A DNA stretch of 64,000 nucleotides from Hyparrhenia diplandra (GCA_015847255.1 JADLZK010004599.1:1-64000), one strand, 5' to 3'. Counted from the stretch's first letter, positions 38,038-50,413 are shown. Notes: generated from the sequence alone by a model not told the origin. Made by a program: numbers and translations.

Positions 38038-38187
38038 CCTCCATTCCAAATTTTAAGACTTTCTACATTTTCTAGATACATTTCTTTTACTTTATGTCCC
38101 TAGACATAGTGTATATAACTAGATGCGTAGTAAAGGAAATGCATCTACAAAAAGCCACAAAGTCTTATAATTTGAAAACGGAGGAAA
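38038..38187. mobile_element. Short Stowaway-like MITE (150 bp)
   Basis: Flanked by TA on both sides. CCTCCATTCCAAATTTTAAGAC at the left pairs with GTCTTATAATTTGAAAACGGAGG at the right (inverted, a few mismatches). The arms continue inward (ACTTTCTACATTTTCTAGATAC versus GCATCTACAAAAAGCCACAAAG), so the RNA would fold into a long imperfect hairpin. Confidence 0.8.
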
Positions 38188-38339
38188 TACATGTTAACCT
38201 ATTTAATGGAAATGAAACTCAAATTAAAGTTGCCTGAGCCACGTATAAACAATCGGACACCTCCTCTCCCGGCTTGCTGACATATTGGGTCCACTCGTCA
38301 GCCTCACATGGATGTCTTTCTCCGTGCCGAGCACACGGG

Positions 38340-38580
38340 AGACCATGTCGAGCCAGCCGGACTAATGTCGAGCTAGCCGGACTAGCGCCGTGGGCGGGCA
38401 CCCTCGCCCACGTGGGGAGATCTCGCGAGCGGCCTGGGCTTCGGCAGTGGCTGCACCAATGGCCGCACTTGCTACGGGCTTCGGCAGTGGCTGCACCGAG
38501 TGTGCTCGCGAGCGGCCACACAATGGCCGCACTGCTGCGGGCTTCGGTTCGGCAGTGGCTGCACCGAGGTGTGTGTGTCG
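38340..38580. repeat. Local tandem repeats with CTTCGGCAGTGGCTGCACC
   Basis: GGGCTTCGGCAGTGGCTGCACC occurs three times (near 38432, 38478 and, with TTCGG doubled, 38540), interleaved with AATGGCCGCACT and CGCGAGCGGCC. A second small duplication (GTCGAGCTAGCCGGACTA) lies at about 38347-38392. No coding meaning is apparent. Confidence 0.7.
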
Positions 38581-39513
38581 TCGCCAGGATTATTGCATCT
38601 CTTGCAAAATGCTTGCATTGCATGTCGGCATGCGCAGACTTCGAATGGTCGAAACCGCCGTCTGAATTTTGGGCCCTTTTCTGCTAAACCTTAAGCTGAC
38701 ACTTCTCCTCGCAGCAAGTTTGGCAACGCCTTGAGAGCAGTCGTGTCATGGAACTCTTTTGTCGCCGGCTGTTGCGATATGATTAGAGATGACTGAATGC
38801 TGCTGTACAAGAACTTGTTATCACTCGTGGCATCTATCAGTTTACGAATTACGATACCACGCATTTAGCATTCACATAATCATAAACGATCAAGTTGTCG
38901 TCAATTTATTTCAACGCAATATCGTTGTCGGTCTCCGTCGTTACCCTCAGCGTTAATATCACGACAGCACCTAAGACAGTCCCACAGCCATGCGTGGAAG
39001 TTGAGAACACATGGTTGATGGAATCATTTCGGTTTCCACATGCCAAAATCATTTCGGTATCGGTAAATATAATATCAAAATATATAATAGTACTAGTATA
39101 TAATATGCAAAAGAAAGGGAGAATAGTTTTCAAAATCTAGTGACCTATACAAAAAAGATGTCCACCGTACATATGCTCTGCTCGGTGCTCCAAAATTTGT
39201 GGCAAATCGAACATGTACAAACTAAACTGCATTATTGCAAGCCTATAGCGGCGTACTGCCCACGTCATCCACTCCCCAGTATACACAAACAGGACCAGCC
39301 GCGACGTGCGCCGAGCAAGCTAAGCACAAGTACAGACCGAGAATACCGTGAAGGACATGCTCTTGCAATCTTGACTAGACCGCGACCTAGGGACCTACGA
39401 AGAGTGCTGGGCCCACTCTCGTCGGCCTCACACAGCAAAATATCTCACGGGCCAAGCTCTCGCATACCTGCCGTGTGGCTGGCTCCACGCACGCAGGCCC
39501 CTTCCCAACCACG
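38581..39513. other. Region downstream of the RING gene
   Basis: AT-rich to about 39250, then GC-richer 3' flank of the minus-strand RING-H2 gene. No separate gene supported; the plus-strand frame 39140-39763 is the shadow of the RING gene. Confidence 0.45.
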
Positions 39514-40130
39514 TCATCCGATGACAACGGCGATGGCAGCAGCCGCCTCGCTGCTCTGCCGCCGGCTGCCCCGGCAGCGGGAGCGGGAGCTTTGGAGGCG
39601 GCGGCGGCGGCGGCCTTGGCGCTGTCGAGCACGGAGCCCCGGCACGTGGGGCAGGAGTCGTGCGACAGGAGCCAGGTGTCGACGCAGCGGACGTGGAAGC
39701 CGTGGGCGCAGCGCGGCAGCACGCGCACCTTCTCGCCGTCCGCGAACTCGCCGAGGCAGATGACGCAGACGTCGGCGTCGACGGCCCCGTTGTCGGCCCC
39801 GCACGCGCCGTACACCTCGACGGGGATGCTCGGAGCACGCGCTTGAGCCCGCCCGGGCCGGCGCCGGCGCCGCCGTCCACCGCCGCGCCCGTCGCCGGCG
39901 CCGCGCGGCGCGCCCAGCGGATGAGGTAGCGCGCCAGCGAGTTGAGGCCCAGAGCGAAAGGAGCGCGAACAGCAGCGCGGCCAGGATGATGACCATGTTG
40001 GTGTCGAAGCTCGCGTCGCTGCTGCTCCGGGGCTGCTGCTCAGCGCGTGCTGCGCCTCGGCGGCGCTCCCCGGCGCCGGCGACCCTGGCGGGCTCGTGTA
40101 CCAGCTCATCGACCTGACGTGCACGCCCAT
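39514..40130 (-). CDS. ATL-type RING-H2 E3 ubiquitin ligase; four one-base deletions
   Basis: Single exon. The start at 40130 gives MGVHVRSMSWYTS. About 206 residues once the breaks are ignored. Order: a Pro/Ser-rich leader, one membrane segment (NMVIILAALLFALL), a basic GLD-like stretch, then a canonical RING-H2 (CVIC...CAHGFHVRCVDTWL...CPTC, about 39640-39770), an Ala-rich tail and the end AAIAVVIG. ATL proteins are membrane-anchored ubiquitin ligases, often induced early by elicitors or development; the substrate is unknown. Deletions of one base are needed to explain frame changes near 40029-40032, 39957-39961, 39829-39834 and 39555-39575. The RING itself is intact. Four losses in 617 bp with perfect protein similarity between them suggest base-calling problems or very recent decay. 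Confidence 0.85.
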
Positions 40131-40508
40131 GGCCACCCAACCCACACGTACTCCAGCACCGCACGAAGATACCCAAGCACCGCTGCGGCCCTCTCTTCCT
40201 CTTAAGTAGTGACCCTGCTGGTGCAATCACGCGCCGGCCGGCGGCACGGGTGATGATGCTCGGTGGCAAAGGGAGGGGACGCTGCAGCTAGCTGCGGCCA
40301 CCGCGCGCTAGCAGAGTGTGAGAGCAACGCTTTAGCACTGACGCCGCGTCTAACTTGGTTTGGAAAAGTTTTGAGGCTTGTGATCAGTGTGATCCGGCCG
40401 GCCTTTTGATGGACGATCTCGCGTCGCGCACGAGCCGGACGGGGTCGGTTTCTGGTAGGGTCACCAGCCGTGAGTGGAAACTCCCCGGCGGAAGCGGCCG
40501 GGGAAGGA

Positions 40509-40518
40509 GATTTTATAG
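40509..40518 (-). promoter_or_regulatory. Putative TATA box of the RING-H2 gene
   Basis: The minus strand reads CTATAAAATC in a GC-rich setting, about 380 bp upstream of the ATG. It is the best TATA match in the interval. Confidence 0.45.
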
Positions 40519-42567
40519 CGGGGAGGCAAGATCGCGGGGAGCTGTGCTCGGCGGCTGTTGGAGCGGAGGGTCGGTTCGGGTCGGTGTCACTTTACGGTGG
40601 GCCTTCCAAAAAGTTCGCGCTCTTCTCACATGAGAAATATCTATACGCTTGTAGCGCATGCACTTGTTGATTGTTCGGTTTGTCCGTGCTGGCCTGGCCT
40701 GCTGCTGCTGGGCGTGCAAATCAGGCGGCCACGCGCGTGCGGTGATGCAAAAACCTGCGCGTGCTTTTTCGTTTGTGCTTTTGCTGCTCCACGCCGTCGA
40801 TCGGCCTCAGCTCACTCTGTCCGGAGGGCGAGGCACAGAGAAATGACTCTGCACGGAAGCATTTGGGGGTGTGGCCGCGTGCGGATGAACCTGCATCGGG
40901 TGATCCCATTGTGTAGGTATCTATTTTTGTAAAAAAAAAAAAAAAAAGATACTGAAGGGCTCCTTTCACTTTTGCAAGATTGATATACAACAACGCTGCA
41001 GTGATCCACACGAGCAAGAACATCCTCCTGTTCGGCTAATTTCGGCTTGTGCTCGCTTCTCGCTTATTTCGCCTTTTATTTTCTCACACATAATACTTAT
41101 TAAATCAGCCAAAATCAGCCGTCGGCCGAATTCAGCCGAACAGGTGAACAGGTTCATTGTAGCGCAGGACGCCATAGCAGTTTCGTTTCGTCGAAGGTTT
41201 TTCCTCTCTGCATATAGTAGTGCGCATGCATGCATCATCGTATCAGCTCCTGACACTGCGGATCCGCCGAAAAGTTAGTCTAATCTATCCTTAAAACCCT
41301 ACTAGTACGCACTAAGAAAAAAGAACTTTACTTGCCTACCAATACGCAGGTTACAGGCAGTGTGTGCCGGCAGTCGGCAGAAGCAGGATGCTTTTTGCAG
41401 AGATAGCCAAGTGCATGCAGCCTTATCTCTCAACTATACTAGTCTACTGTCTACGAATTTCAGGCTGTCACGGTCCGATGACAAAGCGCAAGTGCACACA
41501 AGTGAAATGAAAACAATATTTAATTTTAAGTTTGTTTAGAGTCAGTTAATCTTAAATTTAATTGAGTTTGTAAAAATGTCATCACCACACTCATCATTTC
41601 AAGTGCATGTATATAAACAAACATATCCCTTCTTTTTAAAAATAAAAAATATATTCCTTGACGTGTACAATAATATTGTTTTGTTCATATTAATATATTG
41701 GTTTACAGGTCTAACTAAACCTAAAATGTTTTTAGATGATTTAGAATAAATCTAAAAATTATATACACTTTTTTTACGGACGGGGGACGGGGAAGTATCA
41801 GCACAAAAAGCGTCCATGCGCGAACTCATTTCCTAGCTTCCAAAATAATAAACGTGTGTGCAGTAAAGCTCATAAAGCGATAAAGCCAGTGACAAGATCA
41901 GCAACCTTGTCAATTGTCATGATGTGCATAGTCTATCCCACAGGTAAATCTGTGTATCTTCAACAAATCCGGGAGCTGTTTTTCTCTTCGAATTGAAAGG
42001 CAAACCGGAGCTGTTGCATATGTGCACATTGCGAGCTGATAAAAAGGCTAGAAATGGACAAGACCAGCAGCTGCTGTTACTACTGTCATTTTAGCTTGGC
42101 ACTTTATGTTTTAAAAAGAAGCGATTTTGATGGTACTGTTGAGACGGTGACCTTGGAATTATCACTTATCACCACTCCGTACTTTATTGTGATCAGATAT
42201 TTTTTTCGATGGAAAGAAGTTCCATAGCGCTTCGTCATCAGCCGCAACATGTGGATGGTGTTTACAAGTATCCGAGTTTTTGTACGGGTAGTTGCTATTT
42301 CAACTCTTGTGAAGTAAGCAAGCATATGCATCAGAGATATCTCGAGAAAATCTTTGATAAGGATGATCACCAAGTGCACATTACATTCGAGTTTAATCAG
42401 TCTATAGCTGATCCCCGGTGCTCAAGAACTACAACGTTTTCTTTTTTGTGTGTTTAAATGTTGTGAGATTAGCTTAAATTGCATTGGTAGCATATGGGAC
42501 TGCCGCTCTACTTCTACATTTTCGGTTCTATATACTTCAGAAACTTCATGGTAGAGTAGCTGAACCA
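40519..42567. other. Intergenic DNA
   Basis: 40500-40870 is GC-rich promoter-like DNA of the RING gene. An A-run lies at about 40930-40948. 41000-42560 is AT-rich, with no supported gene or bounded element. Confidence 0.45.
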
Positions 42568-42582
42568 TTTTCTAGAAGTTTC

Positions 42583-45281
42583 TTTTTTTCGACGGCGTAC
42601 CATTGGCACGTATTTCATTAAGAAAGTGAGAATGTTTACACTGCGACCAAGACGTTTCCATGGCGAGATGCCTAGACGGCGCACTTGGTTGACACACATT
42701 ACAAAGATCACCGGCTTGAGCGGTGGAGCTTAGAGTGGTGTACTAAGGATGGAACAAATGCGGCGTTGAAGAAGCGGCATCGATCGGCCCTGTTGGAGGG
42801 TGGTCCTCGGCGCGGCGCGTCGATGGGCATGAGCCGATCTAGCACGTCGCGCTTGTGTTGCGGGACCGGTCGACGGTGGCCAAGGAACCTCCGCGATCGT
42901 GGAGTCCGGGTTCGGGAGTTGGTGCCCTCCGGCCTGCCCTCCCACTTGTGGACCAAGACAGCGTTGGGCCGCCGCTCTGGACGGGTCTCTGAAAGGGCGC
43001 TCTTGGCGTGAAGGCGGGTACTCCGTCCCGGAGTCAATGGCTAGGCACAGCGAGACGGAGTCTTGGCGGTGAGTCGATGGCGTGCTCCGGGGGGGCATGA
43101 AGGACTCCAACGTAGGCTTCCACGAAGCCATTGTAGGCGTGTCGGGCGGAGCGCGGCAGCGGGGGTGCGGTGGTCGTGAGGGGATCCCGGCCACCCGCAG
43201 TGGTGTCGTGGCATCCCTGTCCTCCGCCACCGGTGCCCCACAGCGGGGATGACCCGACCAGGGGAGCAAGTGGCCCATCGCGCGACCTCCCGGACGCCCC
43301 GCGAAGCGGTCGGATCATGCGGCGCTGAAGCGGCTCCACAAAGAACGGCCGAGCTTTGTCGACGATGAGTGGCGGGTAGACAAGCGCGCGACGAGGGAGG
43401 CAACGAGCTCATCAAGCATTGGGTCGACGGGGCCCCCTCCCTCGACACCGCAGGAGCGGCCCGGTCGGGGCAAGGGACGCCGGGGCGGAGGACTCGTGTG
43501 GCAGCGTGGCCCGACCCACCGACGCGTCGGCGCCTCGCGGCGTCGGGGTCGGCCCCTACACACCGTGTCGCCACCGCGGCGGTGGTGCCCCGCAGCCGTC
43601 CGCGTCGTCGGCGTTGAAGAGATGCCATGGCGCCAGCGTTATGCGGTGGCGAGAGGCGGGCAAAAAATTTCTCCCACACGGATCGCGACCATGGGTGGCA
43701 GCGGTGCCAAAGGTCCCCATCCATCGCCGCTGACGCCCGGCGCCAAAGCGCACGACATGCACGCGGCGCACGCCGCCGAAGGGTGCCGGAAGTGGGCGGT
43801 GGTGCGGTGCGATGCGATCCCTTTATGCAGTGCCGTGCCGAGGCGAACCAAGGCAGCGTGGTCGGGAGGTGCATTGGCGGCGATGTGCCGCGCCCGAGGG
43901 GCTGACGCAGCCCAGCGGCCGGGACCGGCCGCCGCTTAACGGTGGCGCGAGGTCGACGACGCACTCCGCCAAGCGACACCACAAGCGTGAAGCCATCGGC
44001 ATCGGCCGGAGCGGCGTAGCGAGGGGCGTGGTGTCGAAGGGGTGGAGACCGTCGTAGTGGCGGGATCCACAAACGCGACAGCGGACCAAGCGACCATGCA
44101 GCGCGGTACACGCCCGCGACCGCCGTAGGATCCCGACCATGTCGCCGGCGCCGACGATGGCGGGTGGGAGTGCCAGCACCACGGTGCCCACCGAGAAGAA
44201 GGCAGCCGCGACGGCGATTAGTGCGGCAACGCCGGCCCGGCGGCGCCGACCATGGGCGGGGGGGAGCGAGGCGGCACCCCGGGTGGGTCTACAATCTTCC
44301 TCAGCTCCACCCCTCCTCGTCGTCGAGGAGGGATGACTCACACCGGCAAGAAAAGGTTTCGCCTGGAGGAGGAGGGGAAGAAGGTCGACCGGGGGTCAAC
44401 CTCGTCGAGGCGTCATCAGGTCGGCCGTTTTCTGTGAAGCCACCTCTGTGCCGCGCGAGGCGACAAGGTGGATGACGGGCACAGCGGCTGACGGGCGGGG
44501 GGGAAGCGAGCGCCGGCGTCGAGATCGCCGCCCTCCTCCGCCTCGCCGTCTGGAGTGGACGACGGCGGCGGCGAATCCCCGGACCGGCGCCCCCGGGCGG
44601 CCAGGGCGGGTGGCGGCGGGAATGGCCGCGGCGGTGCTGCGATGTCTGGGCGGCGTGTCCTCCCCCGACAGCCGGCAGCGCCGGCCGCTGCTCAGAGCCC
44701 GCAGGGGAGGAGCTGCGGGCGCCGGGCGGTGATGAGCACCGGGCGGCTCCCGGCGGTGCCGTACCGCCGCGGCCGCCGTCTTGCCCGGACCGGCGTCCGC
44801 GAAGGGCACGGATGGCGCAACCGAGGAAGGTGTAGCGGCGGATTCGGCGTAGGAGACTCGGCGGCGGCGGATCCGTCGTGGAACGACCGGCGATAGCGAA
44901 GGTGGATACAACGGCGACCTCCGGCGGCGTGACCGCCGGGCGGCGGGCGCGGCGCACGGTCTCAACGCACACGGTGAAGGGGGGGGGCGGCAGCCCACGG
45001 ATCCGGGCGCGCCCGGCGCCATGACGGCGACACGGTGAGGGGAGCTCGGGGCGGGGGGGCGGCGTCGGGGGGCGGGCCCGCCATGGAGTCGTCCCCACGG
45101 AGCGGAAGCCTCGCATGTCAGTATGCGGGATTCGAAGGGGAGAGGGGCGGGAGGTAGGGGAGGGTGGAGGGGGAGGAGGGGGCCGGATGCGGCGGCGGGC
45201 GGCGGCGGCGCCGCGCCGAGCGAGCAGCGCGGCCCCGGCGCGCCCTAACGGTCATTTTTTCTTGTATATGTCGCCTTGCTC
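42583..45281 (-). mobile_element. GC-rich poly(A)-tailed retro-insertion with 15-bp target duplication
   Basis: TTTTCTAGAAGTTTC occurs at 42568-42582 and again at 45282-45296, directly bordering the segment. On the minus strand the segment ends ...TACGCCGTCG followed by seven A, so it was inserted through an RNA intermediate in minus orientation, as LINEs or retrocopies are. It is strongly GC-rich apart from the last 150 bp, with a CCGCCG-rich 5' part (44900-45240). Long minus-strand frames (43041-44111, 44301-45116, 44396-45022) overlap one another and translate to Arg/Pro/Ala-rich sequence without a domain I recognise. A 5' region plus ORF1 of a LINE, with the RT part deleted, is the most likely reading. 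Confidence 0.75.
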
Positions 45282-45296
45282 TTTTCTAGAAGTTTC

Positions 45297-48200
45297 ATCG
45301 GTCCCAAATATTAATTAATTGTTAGCTAGCTAAAAGTTGGTCCAAATTAGCTCTAGCGCAACTAAATGGGACGTAGTTAATAGCGCATTAGAGGACTAAC
45401 TAGCCAACCATAACTAATTTGAGCTAATTTTTTTAGCCAGTCTAATAACTAGACATGTGGATTCAACCATATGCTAACTTATAAAAGCAACTTCACAGCT
45501 TGGCTATTCTTGTTTTGGAGGCTATTTTAGAATTTGTATTATAAAAAATAGGCTTCAACAGATGTGTTATCTGGCCTTATAAAAGGAAGCTATTTATCCC
45601 TTAAACTTTAGGTGGCTACATAAAGCCATTCACAGAGCTAGCTATTTAAAGATGAGAAATAGCAAGGTGAGTGTAGATCTCTTCTTTTTTTACAAATGAC
45701 TAAATTATGGAATTTGGCTATATTTTTGGTCCAATCGTTAGTGTTGCTTTTAGACGTATCCTATATTCTGGAACATTGCTCAATCTGTCCTCTTAGCCAC
45801 GAACAAACACACATTGGATTTGCTGCCCAGACGCGCGAGGCTGTGTGGCGCGATCGACCGCATGGGCTTTGCTGTCCAGACGCGCCAGGCTGTGTGGCGC
45901 GATTGATCCTGGCACGATGAATTCAAGCCGCTCCAGTCTGGGTGGCGCGTTCGTGACGCGCCTAGCAGGAAGGTGCTGCATACCTTAATCGGCGCTCCAG
46001 TGCGTTTGTCCGGTTCGTCCCAGCCAACGGCGGCGGGGAGGAAGCCGCCAAGATTGCAGTGGGGGGTGAGGGCAGACCAGCGAAGGGGGTCGGACGGCGG
46101 CGATGGCGATGGCGCCGGCGGCGGGTGAGGCACCGAGCCAGCAAGGGAGAGACGAGGCGATGTCGCTGATGGGTGCCGGTTTGGGCCGGGGATTGGGCCA
46201 CGGCAGGGGTTAGGGGTGAGAGAGTGGCACAAAAACTAAACTGCTCTTAATCAAAATAAATTGACGTAAGCTGCAATTAAGAAAAGGAATTGGGAGGGGT
46301 TGGGAAGTATTTCCAACCACTGTAAAAATGGCTCTAAAAAAAAAAGGAAAACAGTAGAGCTTTTTGCAAAAAAGATTATTATTATTACTATAGTTTCACG
46401 TTGTTTTGTTACTGTTGACCTTTTGTCGCGTGTAAGCTGTCTGCTGGTACATGCATACTCCTACCCGTGCTGTGTGGCCGCGGAGCGTTTTGTTGTTTCC
46501 TGGGATAAGATAAAGTGAAAAATATCCTCTGCACAATGGCCAAAAGGCCAAAGCGGGTGTGCCTCCAACCCAGCAAAGGATTACGTGCTCCGGGTCGGAT
46601 GTGTGCACGTTCCGTTGGACGTGCCGTATAGAATGCGATCTGTCTTACGTGTCGAATCCGTGCTCGCAATATACAAACGGCCATGCGATCAAATCCTCGC
46701 ACCTCAGCGAGTGTAGTTGGCATAAAGTACTCTGAACCTGTCTGCAGCGTCTAGCTTCTGTGTTTAAGGATCACGCTGCTGAATTCCCAAACGCGGTCGT
46801 GTTCTCCTCTGGGAATTAATATTCTACTCTCCACAAATGGGAGTGAGACAGAGCTAGCCTCGACCTCTTTTTTAAATTAAATCTGTTCGTTGAGAATCAA
46901 GATAGTAGGCTCGATCGATTTGGCGGATCCAACTAGGGTAACCTCAGAGGTCAGTTCAAGGAACTCGTGGCGTAGCACGCCGGTGGCAGCTTGTGGCTGC
47001 TGAACCATGGCGCTCTCTGCCATTCGTTTCCAGCTGATCGTTCGTGTCCAAGAGACTTCACACTTGAGATCTGCTTTCTTCATCCGGTGTAAATCAATCA
47101 TGTCTGGAATTTTCTCATCAAACCAAGAGCCTGCAATCTGCTCGATCTAAAAGCCTCGGGTCGTCTCAAGATGACAGTGGACGCTTGGATAGGACGTACG
47201 AGTCCATCTCCCCACGAGACTTCCATCCATGTCGGCCACTCCTACTCAGCGCCCACTGGTAACTGTAACTGTACGGCCGAACTGGAAGAAGACGACGTCC
47301 ACCGACTGCGCGCGTATAAATGGAGCTAACAAGCAAATGGGTCTAATCATTTTTTTGAAGGATGAATGGGTCTAATCTTGACCCACTCCGGCCCATTAAA
47401 CTTGGTATTGGGCTCCCGAGTCTGCTGCATTCACTGAATTCCTCTTCAGTGTAGCAAATTTATGGGTGTATCAGACAATACTATGTCAAATTTTTTTTTT
47501 GCTAAAAAAAAAAAAAAAAAAAACTAGGGGATTTTACCACATACGGGATGACCACAGGGGAATGATTTTATTTACCCTCGAGCCTAAAATTCACCTGAGG
47601 GTGAACGCTTTAACCGGTCCGGTTAGAGGTCCTTTGGCATTTTCGGAAAGGAGAGGACGTCCACATGTGGCTTTGAAATTTTAGATCGGCTGACGATCGA
47701 AAGCCTCCCGTGGCGCGGTTCAATTGACCATGGATGGAAATCCAAGCTCCGTCGTGAGATCACATTGCCGCCCAAGTCGGCGTCCTTTGAGAAATTAAAC
47801 TAGGCTGCTAGGTGCTAGCCTCACTGACCACCGGCCGGTTGGCCTATGGGTAACTGGTTTTTTTCCGTGATCAGGTCATTCACCCGTACAGATGAGGTGA
47901 ATTTGTTCATTATTATGACTTCTATTTCTATGGACATTTACTCCGGTTGAGATTAGTTGTTCCTGGGCCACTGCTTAACTCCGGTTGACATTTACTCCGT
48001 TTTATAAATCTCATAATCATACTGGACTGTGCCATGATCCAGTTTCAATTCGTCCATGTTTCTTTGCAGAATCTCACGTTAACAAAGCACACGGTAGTAA
48101 TACATGATACTGCAACAATCTAATTAATACTTCGACGAGGGAATACATCTGGATCAAAGCGCCCACCCACACGGCCACACACATTAGGTTCATGCCACTA

Positions 48201-48380
48201 CTCTGCTCGCGGCAACATGCATCCACGATACACCAATACCAACTGTGTAAACGATTCCTAAACACGATAAATGGCTAGAGACAAGCACATCTCTCGATCT
48301 AGCTTAAACATCACTAGCATCATTTTATTATTCTCGGCCATGCATTCCTCGCTCGCCAGGACGCGCTCGATCAGGACGCT
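45297..48380. other. Intergenic DNA
   Basis: 45300-45640 is AT-rich with repeated GCTAGC/TTAGCTA words (decayed MITE). 45820-45900 contains a near-perfect local duplication (AGACGCGCGAGGCTGTGTGGCGCGAT / AGACGCGCCAGGCTGTGTGGCGCGAT, about 60 bp apart). An A-run lies at about 47503-47523. No gene is supported. Confidence 0.45.
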
Positions 48381-48894
48381 TCAGTTAATCCTGCAAACAG
48401 AAGAAAACAAAATAAAACAAGGTTACAGCACATCTAGTCCAGAGAAAAACACAGAGCAACAAAGACAAACTGCAGGAGTAGTAGAAACTGAGAGAACACG
48501 GCCGCCGGAGCTAGCGCGTGTAGACGTCGTACGTGTTGCAGTTGACGTTGGTGCTGATCTTGTAGGGCAGGGAGACGCCGCACTTGCTGGGCAGCGCGGC
48601 GGCGCGGCTGATGTAGGTGCCGCTGCCGTTGGCGCCGTTGGCGACGTTCTTGAGGCAGCCGCAGATGGTGCGGCGGTCCGGGGTGTTGTCGGCCTGCGCC
48701 AGCAGGCTGCGGATGCCGCCGCAGCACGGCTGGGGTGGCATGTTGCCGCCCATCTGGACGAACGGCAGGCACGGCATCAGCGTGCTGTACACCGTGGAGC
48801 ACGACATCGCGGCGCGCACCGCGGTAGGCGGAGCCACCACGGTCGCCGCCAGGAGCACGGCCAGAGCCAGCGTCGCCACCTTCAGAGCCGCCAT
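48381..48894 (-). CDS. Type-1 non-specific lipid transfer protein
   Basis: Two exons, 48533-48894 and 48381-48390, separated by a 142-bp GT-AG intron. The second exon adds only the end of Thr-121, then Ile-Asn and the stop, an intron position typical of grass LTP genes. 123 residues: a signal peptide to about residue 29, then a mature domain with eight cysteines at 32, 42, 57, 58, 78, 80, 105 and 119, which is exactly the type-1 pattern (CC and CxC cores, four disulfides). It also has the TPDRRTICGC and SLPYKIS motifs around the lipid tunnel. Secreted to the apoplast; family members bind acyl lipids and act in cuticle assembly and defence. Start at 48894 rather than an in-frame ATG farther upstream, because it gives the standard signal peptide. 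Frame intact. Confidence 0.95.
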
Positions 48895-49015
48895 GTCTCT
48901 CGGTCTCTCACGTACGATCTGAGATGATGGCAGTGGGTTTGTGTGTGTGTGAGGGCGTCGGTGATTCGAGGATTCTGGTGTGGGTGTGGGGATACGAGGG
49001 TTTTGCAAGGGGCCG

Positions 49016-49024
49016 TTTATATAG
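49016..49024 (-). promoter_or_regulatory. TATA box of the LTP gene
   Basis: The minus strand reads CTATATAAAC about 125 bp before the ATG, which would place the transcription start near 48985-48990 and leave a leader of about 95 bases containing a CA tract (48937-48952). Confidence 0.75.
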
Positions 49025-49029
49025 TGGAG

Positions 49030-50176
49030 GGAAAGTTGCTATTAACGGGGAGAGTTGGTGAGTGCATTCAGGGGGGAGGAGTTAAGATGGTTCGCTGGTA
49101 GATGCAGCTGCTGCTGCGGTGAATTACTACCAGCTGTAGGACTTCTATTTTTTTTTTTTTTAACAGCGCAGTGCAGCATGCACTCACTAGCTAGTTATCG
49201 AACATTTGTGACCGATCCACGATTCATACTCGATTGTGGAGTTGTGGTGAACACTGATGAGGCGATGAGCGAGGACTGATGGGCATCATGGGCTAGCCTC
49301 GCGGTACAACGGACTACGCCTATTAGTACTACCCAGCCAGAGTCGGCCACTTTTTAGCCCTGGTTGTTGGCAAAACGGCATGCATACCTTGTTAACCAAA
49401 TTAACCAACAAAAAGCTATTAATATGGAACATACAGATGTGGATTAATTCCAAACATCATATGGACTGTTCTCGTAACAAACTTAGCATACATACATACA
49501 AAAAAAAATAGATCGATATTGTACGTAAAATACATCGTACAACGAATACGCTTAAACACGCACACTCATCTTTATGAATAAACGGGTAAATCAACTGGAA
49601 GATCCTTCTCTAGAGTGTCTCATATCAGTTTTCCATCTTCCATTCGAAAACTATTAATTTGCATAAGATCTTCATCAGTCTTACTCAAAGATCCAATAGT
49701 GCAAACCCTATCTTTATAAGCACATTCGGCGATTGATGAAGTCGGTGGATCTTGAAATTCACCAAAGAAGTTACCATACACGCCGCACTGTAGACGGGAA
49801 GGACGTCTACCGCATGAAAGGATAGACTGTTAATTAATTTCTCAAATAAATCTAGGAACATAATGTGTTGTTTCTTTTTTTTTTTTTTTGCTATAAGGGC
49901 AGTATACGACCTACCTCTGTTCTATTTACATTTTTACTAAATTGTCTTTAGATGATAACCTCTATGTAAAAACAAAGAAAATACTTGGCAGCGTACGAGC
50001 GGGCGAGTGGACAACCCATGCGGACCTTCCATGTGGCCATCACTGCCTATGTTTTAGCTAGCTTGTCACTTCCTTTCAAGAATTCAATTCTAGGTGTGGT
50101 TCGGCAAATCAAATAATCATATTAAAATTGACTGAATTATATAAAATCAAACTTATATCTATCATACTATATTGAA
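49030..50176. other. AT-rich upstream region of the LTP gene
   Basis: Contains T-runs near 49149-49161 and 49877-49889. No coding region. No well-bounded element was identified. Confidence 0.45.
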
Positions 50177-50178
50177 TA

Positions 50179-50413
50179 CTCCCTCCGTCAAAAAAAGAAT
50201 GCAATTCTCGCTTTTCAATAAGTCAAAAAAAACTGTAAGTTTGGCTAAGTTTTTAGAAGATGCTATCTACTGTTGAATCTGAATCACCAGTTAAGTTTAC
50301 TATGAAAATATATTTCATGACTAATCTAACAATACTTATTACACATTATAAACATCAACATTTTTTTCATTTGTATCTGGACAAAATTTAGAATCTCTTA
50401 CTCATGGGAGGGT
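50179..50413. mobile_element. Stowaway MITE, right end degenerate
   Basis: TA, then CTCCCTCCGTC at the left; GGGAGGGT, then TA at the right. 235 bp, AT-rich interior (words such as AGTTTGGCTAAGTTTTTAGAAGATGC that recur in grass MITEs). Non-coding. Confidence 0.75.

Noticed and set aside
39140..39763. 207-codon plus-strand open frame
   Set aside because: Antisense shadow of the RING-H2 gene; the RING signature is on the minus strand.
43041..45116. Long minus-strand open frames (up to 356 codons)
   Set aside because: They overlap in different frames and are compositionally biased; they lie inside a retro-insertion and no protein family could be recognised, so I list only the element.
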